Assembly: GCA_020848075.1 (NCBI GenBank)
Contig: JADLAV010000087.1
Coordinates: forward strand, 1 to 64,000
Direction of reading: 5' to 3'
Length of the DNA: 64,000 nucleotides
From: Burkholderiales bacterium
GTDB taxonomy: Bacteria > Pseudomonadota > Gammaproteobacteria > Burkholderiales > SG8-39
Position 1 is the first letter of the stretch; every line of letters begins with the position of its first letter. The position numbers were made by a program, and so were the translations under genes. The notes beneath the pieces are model-generated. The model was not told the DNA's origin. It searched no databases and worked only from the letters and a program-made list of their open reading frames with translations. This document shows, in pieces, positions 54,201-63,245 of this stretch.

Positions 54201-56598
54201 CTTTGACCCTCCTTGTGAAGAGAGGCAGCCAGACCTCGGGATCTTCGCCTGCCTCGGCGAGGACCTCGTGGAGTAGCCGGACGTTCTCGGCGGTCCCGGA
54301 GAGCACCGGTATCAAGTCCTCGAGACCGGACAGGTCGAGCTTGGCCACGACGGAATCGGTGCCGTGCTTGACGAGGAAACAGCGGCTCTCGGGCTCCAGG
54401 TTTCGGACGACCTGGTACTCCCGCTCCGAGAGCTTGAACGCGTCGCAGTAGTGCTTTTTGCTCGCCTTGTAGTTCGGAAGAAAGACGCTGGTGGCGGCCT
54501 GTTGGACGAGCGTGTCGCCGATCGAGCACTCGACCGCGTTCTCGATGTTCGGGGTGACGAAGACGACGATCGCGTTGAGCTTCCGCAGCGTCTGCAGCCA
54601 GTCTTTGATCTGCGGCGCGAAGATCGGGGTGTCCAGGAGCTTCCAGCCCTCCTCGAGCACGAGGATCGTCGGCGTGCCGTCGAGCTGCAGCTCGATGCGG
54701 TGGAAGAGGTAGAGCAACACCGGCGCGAGTGCGACGGGGTCGTCCAGGATCTCCCCCATCTCGAAGCCGAAGAACCGTCCGTCCAGGCGGAGCCGATCAT
54801 CGGCGCCGCCGAAAAGCTTGGACCGGTTGCCGGTGCCGTACCAGACGGAAAGCCTGCCGCCGAGCGTGCCCGGGCCCTCCAGGCCGAGAAAGGGAGCAAT
54901 GTTCTCGAGCGTTCTCGACGAGAGTGGCAGGCTGTAGTTGCCTTCCACTGCGTAGCCGATCGCAGTCGATTCAACGGCCTTTATTGGCTCACCGAAGGCG
55001 GCCGCGAGGGCGCCGAGCCAGCGTTCGAGGAACGCGCGGTTGGCCGGCGTGTCGGCAAGCTGAAGCGGGTTGAACCCGGCATCGTGTCCTCCGCCCAGTA
55101 CCGCGTAGGCGCCGCCCATAGCGCGTATGAAGATCTCCGCACCGTGGTCCTTATCGAAGTAAAAGACGCGCGGCTGGAACTTCGCGCTCTGGACGAGCAG
55201 GAAATTCATCGCGACGCTCTTGCCGGCGCCAGTCGGACCGATCAGAAGGGTGTGACCCACCTCGCCGCGATGCCAGTTGAAGAAATAGGGCGTGCCCGAG
55301 ACCGTCTCGAGGAGCGTCACTGCCGGCCCCCAGCAGTTGCCGGAAGGCTTCCCGCAGGGATAGTTGTGCAGGGAGGCAAATCCGGCGAAGTTGGCGGTGC
55401 TGATGAGCGCGCGGCGCGCGATGTAGGGGAAGTTTCCAGGGAGCTGCGCCCAGAACGCCGCCTCGAGATTGAGGTCCTCGCGGACGGACACGATGCCGAT
55501 GTCGACGAGCGCGGCTTCGACATCGGCGACTGCCTTGTCGAGCGCGGCAAGCGAGTCCTCGGTGCATAGGACCGTGAGGTGGTGATGGCCAAAAGCGATG
55601 TGTCCCGACGTCGCATCATCGAGCGCCTGGTCGATCTCGCTGACCTGGCTGCCGGCGAGATCGTCTGTCTGGATCATTCGGCGCTGCTGCATCTGCATTC
55701 GACCCAGCGCCGCTTGCCGATCCTCGAAGACGAACGATTGCGTGATGACGAGTTCTCTCGGAATCTGGAGGAATCGGTCCAGGAGCCCCGCATAGGTCTC
55801 GGGGCCGTACTCCTTGATCGAGACGACAGAAGCGAGCTTCGGCGATGCTGAGGGTGCGCCGGCGATCTCCAAGGCGTCTCGGCCGAAGTAGATCCTCCGC
55901 CAGGGCAGGTACTTCGAAAGATCCATCGTCGGGAGTAGGACGGGGCGATCTTCGAGGTTGATGAGTCGCCCGAGGAATCGCGCGGGCTCGGAGTAAGTCC
56001 AGCCGTTTTCGCGGACGAGGCCCAAGACGCGCGGCCGGTACTCTTGAAGAGACGCGAGAAATCGCTGCGAGATCGCCCGCAGCTCTTTGTGAGCGATGCG
56101 CAACGCCAGCCGGCGCTCCGTGCGGTTCGCGCGATGGGACAGCCGATCGACCCAGCTCTTCGCGCCGCGCACGCTGCCCGCTGGCGCCTTCCGCAGCAGG
56201 GTCAGGTATAGCTCGTTCGCGAACGTCGTCGTCGCCCGGTGCTTGGCGCGCCAACGGCGGTCGACCTCGAAAGCGAAGCCGCGCGGGAAATCGCCGTCCG
56301 GATAGACGCAGAGCCCGCGCCGGATGGTGTGCACGTAAAGGGCAAAACGGCTATCTGCCACGCTCCGAAGCAGAGCGTTCCGCAGGTTCTTGCGAAGAAC
56401 GAGCAGCTCGTCATCGGCAGTCTCGAACGGCAGCCCTGCTACGTGGATGACCTGCAGCAGATCCTCTTGCTTCGTGAGGAGCGTGTAGTCGTCGTAATGA
56501 CAAGCGTAGGGAATGTGCTCGCAGGCTGGCACCTCGCGCTTGGCGATCCCCGCCAGGCCTGGTCGGGGAGGGGAGAGGGCGACGTCAAGCGAGGTCAT
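54172..56598 (-). CDS. virB4: T4SS ATPase VirB4
   Basis: An 808-residue motor protein. N-terminal VirB4 domain, then Walker A TLLIGPTGAGKSVAMNFLLVQ, Walker B TILVLEEGWKLLD, and the later ATPase motif VVFVTPNIENAV. It powers pilus assembly and substrate transfer from the inner membrane. Start ATG at 56598, overlapping the VirB3 end. Confidence 0.94.
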   Translation of the reverse strand: MTSLDVALSPPRPGLAGIAKREVPACEHIPYACHYDDYTLLTKQEDLLQVIHVAGLPFETADDELLVLRKNLRNALLRSVADSRFALYVHTIRRGLCVYPDGDFPRGFAFEVDRRWRAKHRATTTFANELYLTLLRKAPAGSVRGAKSWVDRLSHRANRTERRLALRIAHKELRAISQRFLASLQEYRPRVLGLVRENGWTYSEPARFLGRLINLEDRPVLLPTMDLSKYLPWRRIYFGRDALEIAGAPSASPKLASVVSIKEYGPETYAGLLDRFLQIPRELVITQSFVFEDRQAALGRMQMQQRRMIQTDDLAGSQVSEIDQALDDATSGHIAFGHHHLTVLCTEDSLAALDKAVADVEAALVDIGIVSVREDLNLEAAFWAQLPGNFPYIARRALISTANFAGFASLHNYPCGKPSGNCWGPAVTLLETVSGTPYFFNWHRGEVGHTLLIGPTGAGKSVAMNFLLVQSAKFQPRVFYFDKDHGAEIFIRAMGGAYAVLGGGHDAGFNPLQLADTPANRAFLERWLGALAAAFGEPIKAVESTAIGYAVEGNYSLPLSSRTLENIAPFLGLEGPGTLGGRLSVWYGTGNRSKLFGGADDRLRLDGRFFGFEMGEILDDPVALAPVLLYLFHRIELQLDGTPTILVLEEGWKLLDTPIFAPQIKDWLQTLRKLNAIVVFVTPNIENAVECSIGDTLVQQAATSVFLPNYKASKKHYCDAFKLSEREYQVVRNLEPESRCFLVKHGTDSVVAKLDLSGLEDLIPVLSGTAENVRLLHEVLAEAGEDPEVWLPLFTRRVKDAKSTPAVH

Positions 56599-56896
56599 AT
56601 GTAGTTGCGCCCCAGAAGCGTCGGTTGACGCACCGCGAGCACCTCGAGGCCTTGACGTACGCCAGGTCGAACACGTGCGGATCTCGAAGGCAGGCGAGGT
56701 ATCCGAGACCGTGGATCGGGATGGCGAGCAGCAGGGCCAGCCAGGAGTGCGCGGCGAGGAAGCCGATCAGGCATACGATCAGGTTGATGACGAAAAAGGA
56801 GTGCGTCACGCCCCAAAACATGGCCGGCCGCGTCAACCCCAGGAACACGGGGTCGGTGTCGTCCGCGAACGTCGCTTGCTCCATGTTCCCGTTCAT
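56585..56896 (-). CDS. virB3: T4SS protein VirB3
   Basis: A 103-residue protein with two close TM segments (FWGVTHSFFVINLIVCLIGFLAA, SWLALLLAIPIHGLGYLACL) after the family start ADDTDPVFLGLTRPAMFWGV. It helps place VirB4 in the membrane. Overlaps both VirB2 and VirB4 genes. Confidence 0.9.
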   Translation of the reverse strand: MNGNMEQATFADDTDPVFLGLTRPAMFWGVTHSFFVINLIVCLIGFLAAHSWLALLLAIPIHGLGYLACLRDPHVFDLAYVKASRCSRCVNRRFWGATTYDLA

Positions 56897-57216
56897 TTGG
56901 CAAAGAGGTCCACGATTTCGGCTGCGCCAAACACGATGGCGATGCCGAGCACGATCTCGCCAGCGCGCCAGTAGCTGAGTCTCCCGAACCAGGCTGCGAT
57001 GCCGAGGCCTGCTACGCCGAGGATTCCGAGCAGACGCCCGGTGGTCCCGGTCATGAAGTCAACGAGGGTTTGCAGCGCGGTGTTGATCCGCCCGAACGAC
57101 TGCGCGTAACTCGCGTCGCTGAGAAGCGTCACCGCGACGGCAAGGGCGCAGAGGATCAGCCATCGACCGGATAGCAGCCGATGCCACTCGAATGGATCTT
57201 CCCGACGCGGATGCAC
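56893..57216 (-). CDS. virB2: T4SS major pilin VirB2/TrbC
   Basis: A 107-residue prepilin (GTG start): signal-like segment (WLILCALAVAVTLLSDASYAQ), then two TM helices with the loop between them (TTGRLLGILGVAGLGIAAWFGRLSYWRAGEIVLGIAIVFGAAEIV, in parts). First gene of the VirB operon; no virB1 lytic transglycosylase precedes it. Confidence 0.88.
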   Translation of the reverse strand: MHPRREDPFEWHRLLSGRWLILCALAVAVTLLSDASYAQSFGRINTALQTLVDFMTGTTGRLLGILGVAGLGIAAWFGRLSYWRAGEIVLGIAIVFGAAEIVDLFAK

Positions 57217-57331
57217 TTGAGTACGCCCATCAAACCACTTGCAAAACGACCGAGATTTATGGTGAAGTTTCTACGCAGACAATTAACTAGAAAAATGTTG
57301 AACCAACAGCGGCTAAGAGGAATATAGACAG
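57217..57331. promoter_or_regulatory. Divergent promoter region between virB2 and the LuxR-type gene
   Basis: 115 AT-rich bp between two divergent units. On the minus strand TTGTCT and a TAAATC-like -10 are about 17 bp apart. Inverted arms TTCTA...TAGAA (57269-57273, 57288-57292) are present, but no textbook lux box is seen. The LuxR-type protein is the obvious candidate to bind here. Confidence 0.45.
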
Positions 57332-58111
57332 ATGTTCCGGATGCTGCACCTGTCAGAAATGGTAGGGGTCGAACCGCTGATCAATCAGGGGTATGTCCCC
57401 GAGTTCGTCGCGTCACTGCTGAAAGCGAAGACGGGGACTCAGCTGGTCAGGACCGTTTCCGAGATCGTCCAGGCGATCGGGTTTGACACCTTCGTCTACG
57501 GGTCCCTTGTCCCGAACGAGCAGAACGATCCCGACATCGTGGTGGTCACCACGATGCCTTACGAATGGGTCGCGCGATACGACCGGATGACGTACTTCGA
57601 GATTGATCCACGCGTACAGAACTGCTTGCGTCATGTGACACCGTTCCTCTGGGATTCGAGGCGAAGCTACGGGCCGAAGGCGGATGCGTTCCTCAAGGAC
57701 GCGGCCCAGCACGGACTTCGGAGCGGAATCACGCTTCCGTTGAGAAGCACGACCGGCGAGAACGCGATGTTCGGCGTCAACTCATCGCAACCGGAGCTTC
57801 CTCAGGACGAGGACCTGCAGCTCGCGGTCGGCCGGACATACCTCTTTGCCAGTTACTTCCACGAGTGGTTCTTCCACAACCTTCGAAGCCAGCTCGTCGT
57901 GTTCGACATGCCGGTAGGCGAGGTGAGCAAGCGGGAGCTCGAAGTACTCGCATTGGCGGCCCGCGGTCACTCGTCGAAACGGATTGCGCGCGAGTTGGGA
58001 ATTAGCGAAAGCACGGCCAACTACCATATCGCTTCGGTGAAGCGTAAATTTAAGGTCCGCACACGATCCCAGGCGATCGCACAAGCCGTGCAGACGGGAC
58101 TCATCCGGTGA
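57332..58111 (+). CDS. LuxR-family quorum-sensing regulator
   Basis: A 259-residue protein with an N-terminal autoinducer-binding domain and a C-terminal LuxR helix-turn-helix (SKRELEVLALAARGHSSKRIARELGISESTANYHI). The ligand-pocket residues W79, Y83, D92, P93 and W107 have the same spacing as TraR W57, Y61, D70, P71, W85, and the DNA-domain Glu, Leu and Gly at the TraR 178/182/188 positions are also kept. It should therefore bind an acyl-homoserine lactone. No luxI is in the window. Being divergent from virB2, it is the likely regulator of conjugation. Confidence 0.85.
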   Translation: MFRMLHLSEMVGVEPLINQGYVPEFVASLLKAKTGTQLVRTVSEIVQAIGFDTFVYGSLVPNEQNDPDIVVVTTMPYEWVARYDRMTYFEIDPRVQNCLRHVTPFLWDSRRSYGPKADAFLKDAAQHGLRSGITLPLRSTTGENAMFGVNSSQPELPQDEDLQLAVGRTYLFASYFHEWFFHNLRSQLVVFDMPVGEVSKRELEVLALAARGHSSKRIARELGISESTANYHIASVKRKFKVRTRSQAIAQAVQTGLIR

Positions 58112-58148
58112 CAGCCAGCCGGTGGCCTAAATCGGGAGGAAAGGACAG

Positions 58149-58490
58149 GTGAGCATTACGCGAGCGAACGCAGCGAAAGCGGGGCAGCGGAGGGTGGCCC
58201 CTCGGGATCTAGGCCGGAAAGTCACCCGCAACATCAGCGTCCAGCTCGGCCTGATCAACGAGGTGGATCGGATCGCAGCCGTGACGAAGACCAAGACAGG
58301 CCTGCAGATGGACCGCTCGAAGTTGCTTGGGGTGCTGTCGGAACTTCTCTTGGACGCGGAGGAGCACCTGACGCTAGATCACATCTATACGCCGCAGAAC
58401 TTCAAGGCCGCGATAGCAAATGCCATAGGAGTTCACGCACGGGCGACCAACGGGGCGTCGGGCCGACGGAAGACGGTAGCGCGGAGATAG
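58149..58490 (+). CDS. Small basic DNA-binding-like protein
   Basis: A 113-residue protein with a GTG start preceded by GGGAGGAAAGGACAG. KVTRNISVQLGLINEVDRIAAV followed by MDRSKLLGVLSELLLDAEEHL suggests strand-helix-helix as in ribbon-helix-helix proteins, with basic ends. It lies 37 bp after the LuxR-type gene, probably in its transcript. A role in transfer regulation is inferred from position only. Confidence 0.5.
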   Translation: MSITRANAAKAGQRRVAPRDLGRKVTRNISVQLGLINEVDRIAAVTKTKTGLQMDRSKLLGVLSELLLDAEEHLTLDHIYTPQNFKAAIANAIGVHARATNGASGRRKTVARR

Positions 58491-58980
58491 CGTCCAAGGC
58501 ACCGACACGGAAGCGAACAGGCGCCCCCCGGAACTTTGTGCCTGCGCATCATGGGCTGAGGCGGCCCGCAGACCTCGTGTGCTCGGACCCGCCTCAGACG
58601 CACGAGGTTCTAACCCGCGCCGCGCGTCGTCGAGGGTCCAGTGTACATGCCGGTACCGCGCGGCAACTTCTTCATGTAGGTCCACTTGGTGAGCCTTGGG
58701 AAGCACGCGGGGCGAGCCTGGGGAACTGTGGATAGCGACACGAGAGGAACGTGCCCTGGTCGTGAATCGGCCAGGAAGGACCATTCGCGAGTCCTTTCGT
58801 GATCTCTTTGGCGAGAACGATGAACATATCGCAATGAGGAGACGTCTGGCATCCGTATGATCCGGTCCTTGGCCGGACCAAGCCGGACGAACTTGACAGC
58901 AAAACAAGCTCTAGGTGCTGGCCATGTCATTGCCAGCTCCGGACCCATGAGTCCCGCCAATCACCGTAGGGTAATCTGAG
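58491..58980. other. Non-coding gap with interleaved inverted repeats
   Basis: No gene seen in 490 bp. It contains CTGAGGCGG (58556-58564) paired with CCGCCTCAG (58589-58597), and CCTCGTG (58573-58579) paired with CACGAGG (58601-58607). The two stems interleave, so they are either alternative or pseudoknotted. Could be a terminator region or a protein-binding site. Confidence 0.4.
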
Positions 58981-59808
58981 ATGGGCCGAGAGCTTCAAAG
59001 ACTCCGCCGCAAGAAAGCAGTGACCCAAAAGATGGATCAGCTGCTCGAGTTGGGCCAGACTGTCCTGGTCGTTCATTACTCCTGCGAGAGTTTCTACGAC
59101 AAGAGTGATGGGAAGACTCCGCGCATCACGTCTATTGCCGTTCGGAATCTCAGCTCAGGCCAAACGGACTCCTTTTCGATCCACCAGATCGCCGAAGAGA
59201 AAGGTGTTGCGTTCGATCAGATCGACCAGCACTACGACGACCTCGAGCGCCAGATGTTGGATCGCTTCTTCCAGTTCGTGCTTTCGCGTCAGCACTATCA
59301 CTGGGTGCACTGGAACATGCGGGATGTTAACTACGGCTTCGCGGCTATTGAGCATCGGTACAGAGTGCTCGGAGGGCAACCTCTACTCATCGCCGAGGAC
59401 CGCAAGTTTGACTTGGCGCGCGCCATGATAGATCTCTATGGGATCGCGTACATCGGGCATCCGCGACTCGAGTCCCTGGTGAGGAAGAACAAGATTACCG
59501 CTCGGGACTTCCTCGTAGGCGCCGACGAAGCGAAAGCCTTTGAGGAAAAAGAATTCGTGAAACTCCATCAATCGACACTGCGGAAGGTGGATATCTTTGC
59601 GAACCTCTTCGAGCGCGCCTCGAACCGCACGCTGAAGACCAACTCAACCTGGTGGGAGCAACACGGGTTCCAGCCAGCCGTCATCGCGGAAATCGCAAGA
59701 GAGCACTGGCTCATAACACTGCTGATCGTTGGGGGCGGAGTACTTACGTTTGTGGTGAGAGTCCTTGATCTATATTCGATCTTCGGCGCGAGCGCTGGAT
59801 CCCCCTAA
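58981..59808 (+). CDS. Hypothetical protein with C-terminal membrane segment
   Basis: A 275-residue protein I cannot assign. The N-terminal domain (about 20-190) has alternating strand and helix character (TVLVVHYSCESFYD, ITSIAVRNLSSGQTDSFSIHQIAE, HWVHWNMRDVNYGFAAIEHRYR) reminiscent of RNase H-fold exonucleases, with acidic residues in plausible places but no proven DEDD set. A single TM helix (LITLLIVGGGVLTFVVRVLDLYSIF) lies at the C-terminus. A soluble sensor or nuclease domain plus TM is seen in some phage-defence effectors; that role is speculation. Confidence 0.5.
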   Translation: MGRELQRLRRKKAVTQKMDQLLELGQTVLVVHYSCESFYDKSDGKTPRITSIAVRNLSSGQTDSFSIHQIAEEKGVAFDQIDQHYDDLERQMLDRFFQFVLSRQHYHWVHWNMRDVNYGFAAIEHRYRVLGGQPLLIAEDRKFDLARAMIDLYGIAYIGHPRLESLVRKNKITARDFLVGADEAKAFEEKEFVKLHQSTLRKVDIFANLFERASNRTLKTNSTWWEQHGFQPAVIAEIAREHWLITLLIVGGGVLTFVVRVLDLYSIFGASAGSP

Positions 59809-59893
59809 CCTGCACACGCGGCGGTGCATGTCAGCGGCGTTGCCGCCGGCATGCGGCCGCTGATATGCGTCGTTGATCCTCAACTAATCGTCG

Positions 59894-60955
59894 ATGCCTA
59901 AGGGGCTTCCACAGACCGCAAGAGACAATCTTGCGAAATGCCGAGCGGCCGCAATTGCCGCCGTTGACGTCTACAATCGCCCCGGTCCCCGGTTCCGAGC
60001 CGCTCATTACATCGTTCTTATTGTCATGGCGTGGACAGCGCTGCTCCATGCCGTTTTCTACCGGAAGAAGACCAAGCCCTGGTACAAGAAGAAAGGGAAG
60101 ACTTCGAAAGGCGACCGATACGTACATGTGGAGGGGGAGCCGAAGCACTGGGAGTTGAGCGAGTGCCTGAAGCAGTACTACGGGAGCGATAACCCGCCCG
60201 AGCGGAAGAACCTCGAGTTCCTGATCGGGCTACGAAACAAGATTGAGCACAGGCATCTTCCCGATCTTGACGCCGGTCTGTACGGCGAGTGTCAGGCCGC
60301 CCTACTGAATCTCGAAGAAATGCTGGCCGCCCAGTTTGGCTCCGACTACGCCCTCGCTGAGCAACTCGCAGTGTCCCTGCAGTTCAGCCAAGTCGTCCCA
60401 CCAGAGAAAAAGAAAGCCGCAAAAGCTCTTGCCGCCGGCGCGGCGAAAAGCGTCAAGGAGTACGTCGAGAAGTTCCGGGCTGGCCTACCGTCTTCGACGC
60501 TCAATAGCACCAAGTACTCCTTCAGTGTCTTCCTTGTCCCGAAGGTCGCCGGGAAGAAAGAGCTCGCTGATGCCGCGGTGGAGTTCATCAAGATAGACGA
60601 GTCGAACAGCGACGATCTGGCCCGACTGGAAAAGCTCAACGTCTTGATCAAGGAGAAACTCATACCGATTGCGAACCTCGATTTGCACAAACCAACGCAG
60701 GTGGTTACTAAGGTCCGAGCAAAATTGCCCCATAGATTCACGGTTGCTACGCATACCGCGGCGTGGCAACACTTCAAGATTCGGCCCAAGACTGGGGCGG
60801 GAAAGCCAGAAACGACGGACTCGAAGTACTGCGTCTACGACGCGGTACACAAAGATTACCTCTATACCGAGGCGTGGGTGGAGAAGTTGTCCAAGGACCT
60901 TGTGGATGTAGAAGCCTTTAAGGCAATTACCGGCACGCCGCCAGTAGCCAAATAG
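59894..60955 (+). CDS. DUF3644 protein, HEPN-like
   Basis: A 353-residue protein. The first 150 residues are the DUF3644 pattern (FRAAHYIVLIVMAWTALLHAVFYRKK, YVHVEGEPKHWELSECLKQYY, NPPERKNLEFLIGLRNKIEHRHLP). RNKIEH is an Rx4H pair, the catalytic signature of HEPN ribonucleases. The C-terminal half is basic and ends with a winged-helix-like segment. DUF3644 proteins are frequent in accessory and defence regions; an abortive-infection RNase role is inferred. Confidence 0.7.
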   Translation: MPKGLPQTARDNLAKCRAAAIAAVDVYNRPGPRFRAAHYIVLIVMAWTALLHAVFYRKKTKPWYKKKGKTSKGDRYVHVEGEPKHWELSECLKQYYGSDNPPERKNLEFLIGLRNKIEHRHLPDLDAGLYGECQAALLNLEEMLAAQFGSDYALAEQLAVSLQFSQVVPPEKKKAAKALAAGAAKSVKEYVEKFRAGLPSSTLNSTKYSFSVFLVPKVAGKKELADAAVEFIKIDESNSDDLARLEKLNVLIKEKLIPIANLDLHKPTQVVTKVRAKLPHRFTVATHTAAWQHFKIRPKTGAGKPETTDSKYCVYDAVHKDYLYTEAWVEKLSKDLVDVEAFKAITGTPPVAK

Positions 60956-61074
60956 GACCTGGCGGATTGTTGCCGCCGTTCAACCGGGGTCGTGTTTGCC
61001 GCCCAAGATCGGAGATTCGATCGCGGTTGGACCCAAGCCCTGCTTCGTTCGACGGCAGGCACACAGGTGGCTGC

Positions 61075-61449
61075 ATGAGCACAGGTGACCCTGGCAAGCT
61101 GGACCGCATCGTCGCCGAAGCCCATCGCGCCGCCGAGAAGCGCGAGCGGGGCTATCGGGAATAGGCGCTGAAGATCTACCCGTGGATCCGCGGGCGCTGC
61201 GCCGGCGAGTTCACGCGCGCCAACGTGCGCGAGCTGACCGTCCACCACCGGGACCACAATCACGACGACAACCCGCCCGATGGCAGCAACTGGGAATTGC
61301 TGTGTCTGTACTGCCACGACAACGAACACCAGCGGCGGTTGGAGGTGACTGGCGGCGGGAGCAGCGCTTCCGTCGGCGGCAGCGTGTCGACCTATGGTCC
61401 CTTCGCGGATCTGAAGGCGCTACTAAGTAAGGAGCAGCCGCCGAAGTGA
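61075..61449 (+). pseudogene. YajD-like HNH endonuclease with an in-frame amber stop
   Basis: One reading frame from the ATG at 61075: MSTGDPGKLDRIVAEAHRAAEKRERGYRE, then TAG at 61162-61164, then ALKIYPWIRGRC...FTRANVRELTVHHRDHNHDDNPPDGSNWELLCLYCHDNEH to 61449. Intact YajD relatives have Gln where the stop is, and Cys where this has Arg (PWIRGRC). The first zinc Cys is thus also lost. The HNH core (HHRDHNHD...N...LCLYCHDNEH) is intact, so a shorter product from a later start is conceivable but would lack part of the zinc site. Confidence 0.7.
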
Positions 61450-61856
61450 AACGGGCTTTCGGAGACAGCGGACATAACACCGTCGCCGCTACGAGGACTT
61501 TGGTGCCGGAGGTGTAGGGTTGGGGCCCGTGGTAACCGCCGAGTCGGGCGGTCGCTGACGTCCCGGAGCCGACGTTGGTAGCCGTACTCCAACTGCACAC
61601 CGTGCTGACAATCGAGGGTGTCACAACCTTCCGGCCGGGATAGCACCACGTCGCACCAAACCAGTTTGCTCGCGCTTGCCGGAATCTCAGGGAGATCTTT
61701 GGGCGACTCGATCGAGCACGCGAAGGTGATGCGCTTTATCGAAGGCTAGGGTCCACTATGGCGCTTGAACGGTGCTCAGGGTCGTCCCCCTGGCCCGCGC
61801 CAATGATCGAGCACTGTTCGATCTGTGGTTCAAGCCACCCTCAAGAGATCTAATCG
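61450..61856. other. Non-coding gap
   Basis: No convincing gene, terminator or repeat is visible in these 407 bp. Short frames on both strands show no family-like sequence. It may hold the promoter of the following gene. Confidence 0.4.
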
Positions 61857-63245
61857 ATGTCTTCGAAGAAAAAAAAGTCGGGCGCGACCGTCCACGTCGC
61901 TAACGGCGCCGGCGGGCTTCGTCCCGTGGCAGATCATCGCTTCGAGGCCGGTGCATGGCCGATATCGGAGTCCATTCCTGCTGCTCAGGCGGGAGATTGG
62001 ATGGCCCACCTGCACGCGGAGTCGACAGGACGGGGCTGGAGCTCGTCGAGCTTCGGACAGCTCGACGCTGAGGAGAGTTCAGGATCGTTGACGGTGCATC
62101 TCGTGCCGGGTCAGGCGGGTCCGACGATCGAGGTCGTTTGGGAGAAGACTCGCGGCGGTCGTCTTGACATCCGTGCACGGCCGGGTGGTGATCCGGCAGC
62201 AGCGCTTCAGCTCGCGCAAGAGTTCTTCGCCGAAGTGGCCACTCGTCTTCGAACCGGGCGGATGGACCGCGAGCATCGCCGGAGCTGGCTCGTCTACGAT
62301 GGGCTCCCGTGGACCGGCGAGCTCTGGCTCACTGAATCCCTGCGACTCGGACCGCCCTCGCGGTCCCCTGACAGTTTGTTGGGCCGACAAGTCGTCATCG
62401 TGGACGCCGTCGTCGAGGGAATCGGCTTCCAGGGCGTCAGCGCCAAGTTCCAGCGAATACTTCGTGAGCTTCGCCTCTTACTGTCGCCAGTTCTCGGGTT
62501 GCACGTCGAGAACACACGATGGGAATCCGAATGGGTCCCCGAGATCGACGAACGCAATCAGATTACCGACTGTCGGCTCCGCACGGTCGGCTACGCAGAG
62601 ATCGACTTGCCACCTGGGCTGCCGGCACGCGGCTCGGCGCCGCCGATCACGCTCGAAACAGTGGCGCGCCCCGGTCTCGGCCGCTCCGGGGTATGGCCGG
62701 ATGACCGAGCGCAGCGGGTTCCGCATGACATCGAAGGCCTGTGGCGCTCATTCATCGCGCTGCCCGAGGCTCTCAAGGAGCAGTTTCTTAATGCCTGCAA
62801 CGCGTACGACATCGCGCGTTCGATGTGGCCGGCGCAGCGGACGGCCTACGCGGTGTTTCTCGTCGTCGCCTGCGAGGCTCTGAAACCGTCGGGGAATCGC
62901 CATAAGAAGGCGAACGTGTACGACGTGGTGGCAAGCCTCATCGATGTGCCGACCGCGCAATCGCTCCGTAATCTCCGAGTGCCGCCTCAGGACTTGCGCA
63001 GTCGCCACGTGCATCATGGGGCGCTCGCCGCGGATGACATCGCTCCCCTGCTTTTTGGAGATCCCTTCCGCGATCCGTCGTTCCACGAGATGATCACGAT
63101 GCTGTCACAGGTCACGCGCATCTGCCTGGTCGAGTGGCTGAGGCGTGGCGGGCGGTATCGGATAACTTGGCTGGCGCGGCCTGAGGCTCCCGGCAAACGG
63201 CACACGCCCCAGCGGAAGCGTCCGCCGCGGAAGAAGCGGCGATAA
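61857..63245 (+). CDS. Large hypothetical protein, possible ApeA/HEPN-like effector
   Basis: A 462-residue protein starting MSSKKKKSG. The first 290 residues are beta-rich and unfamiliar. The C-terminal 170 are helical (LKEQFLNACNAYDIARSMWPAQRTAYAVFLVVACEALKPSGNRHKKANVYDVVASLI, in parts) and include DLRSRHVHHGAL, in which R-x4-H fits the HEPN catalytic pair. Such N-beta/C-HEPN layouts recall ApeA-type anti-phage proteins. A very basic tail (KRHTPQRKRPPRKKRR) ends it. Assignment is tentative. Confidence 0.5.
   Translation: MSSKKKKSGATVHVANGAGGLRPVADHRFEAGAWPISESIPAAQAGDWMAHLHAESTGRGWSSSSFGQLDAEESSGSLTVHLVPGQAGPTIEVVWEKTRGGRLDIRARPGGDPAAALQLAQEFFAEVATRLRTGRMDREHRRSWLVYDGLPWTGELWLTESLRLGPPSRSPDSLLGRQVVIVDAVVEGIGFQGVSAKFQRILRELRLLLSPVLGLHVENTRWESEWVPEIDERNQITDCRLRTVGYAEIDLPPGLPARGSAPPITLETVARPGLGRSGVWPDDRAQRVPHDIEGLWRSFIALPEALKEQFLNACNAYDIARSMWPAQRTAYAVFLVVACEALKPSGNRHKKANVYDVVASLIDVPTAQSLRNLRVPPQDLRSRHVHHGALAADDIAPLLFGDPFRDPSFHEMITMLSQVTRICLVEWLRRGGRYRITWLARPEAPGKRHTPQRKRPPRKKRR

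Noticed and set aside
57269-57292. A canonical lux box
   Set aside because: Arms of only 5 bp (TTCTA/TAGAA) with wrong spacing; kept only as a weak note under the promoter region.
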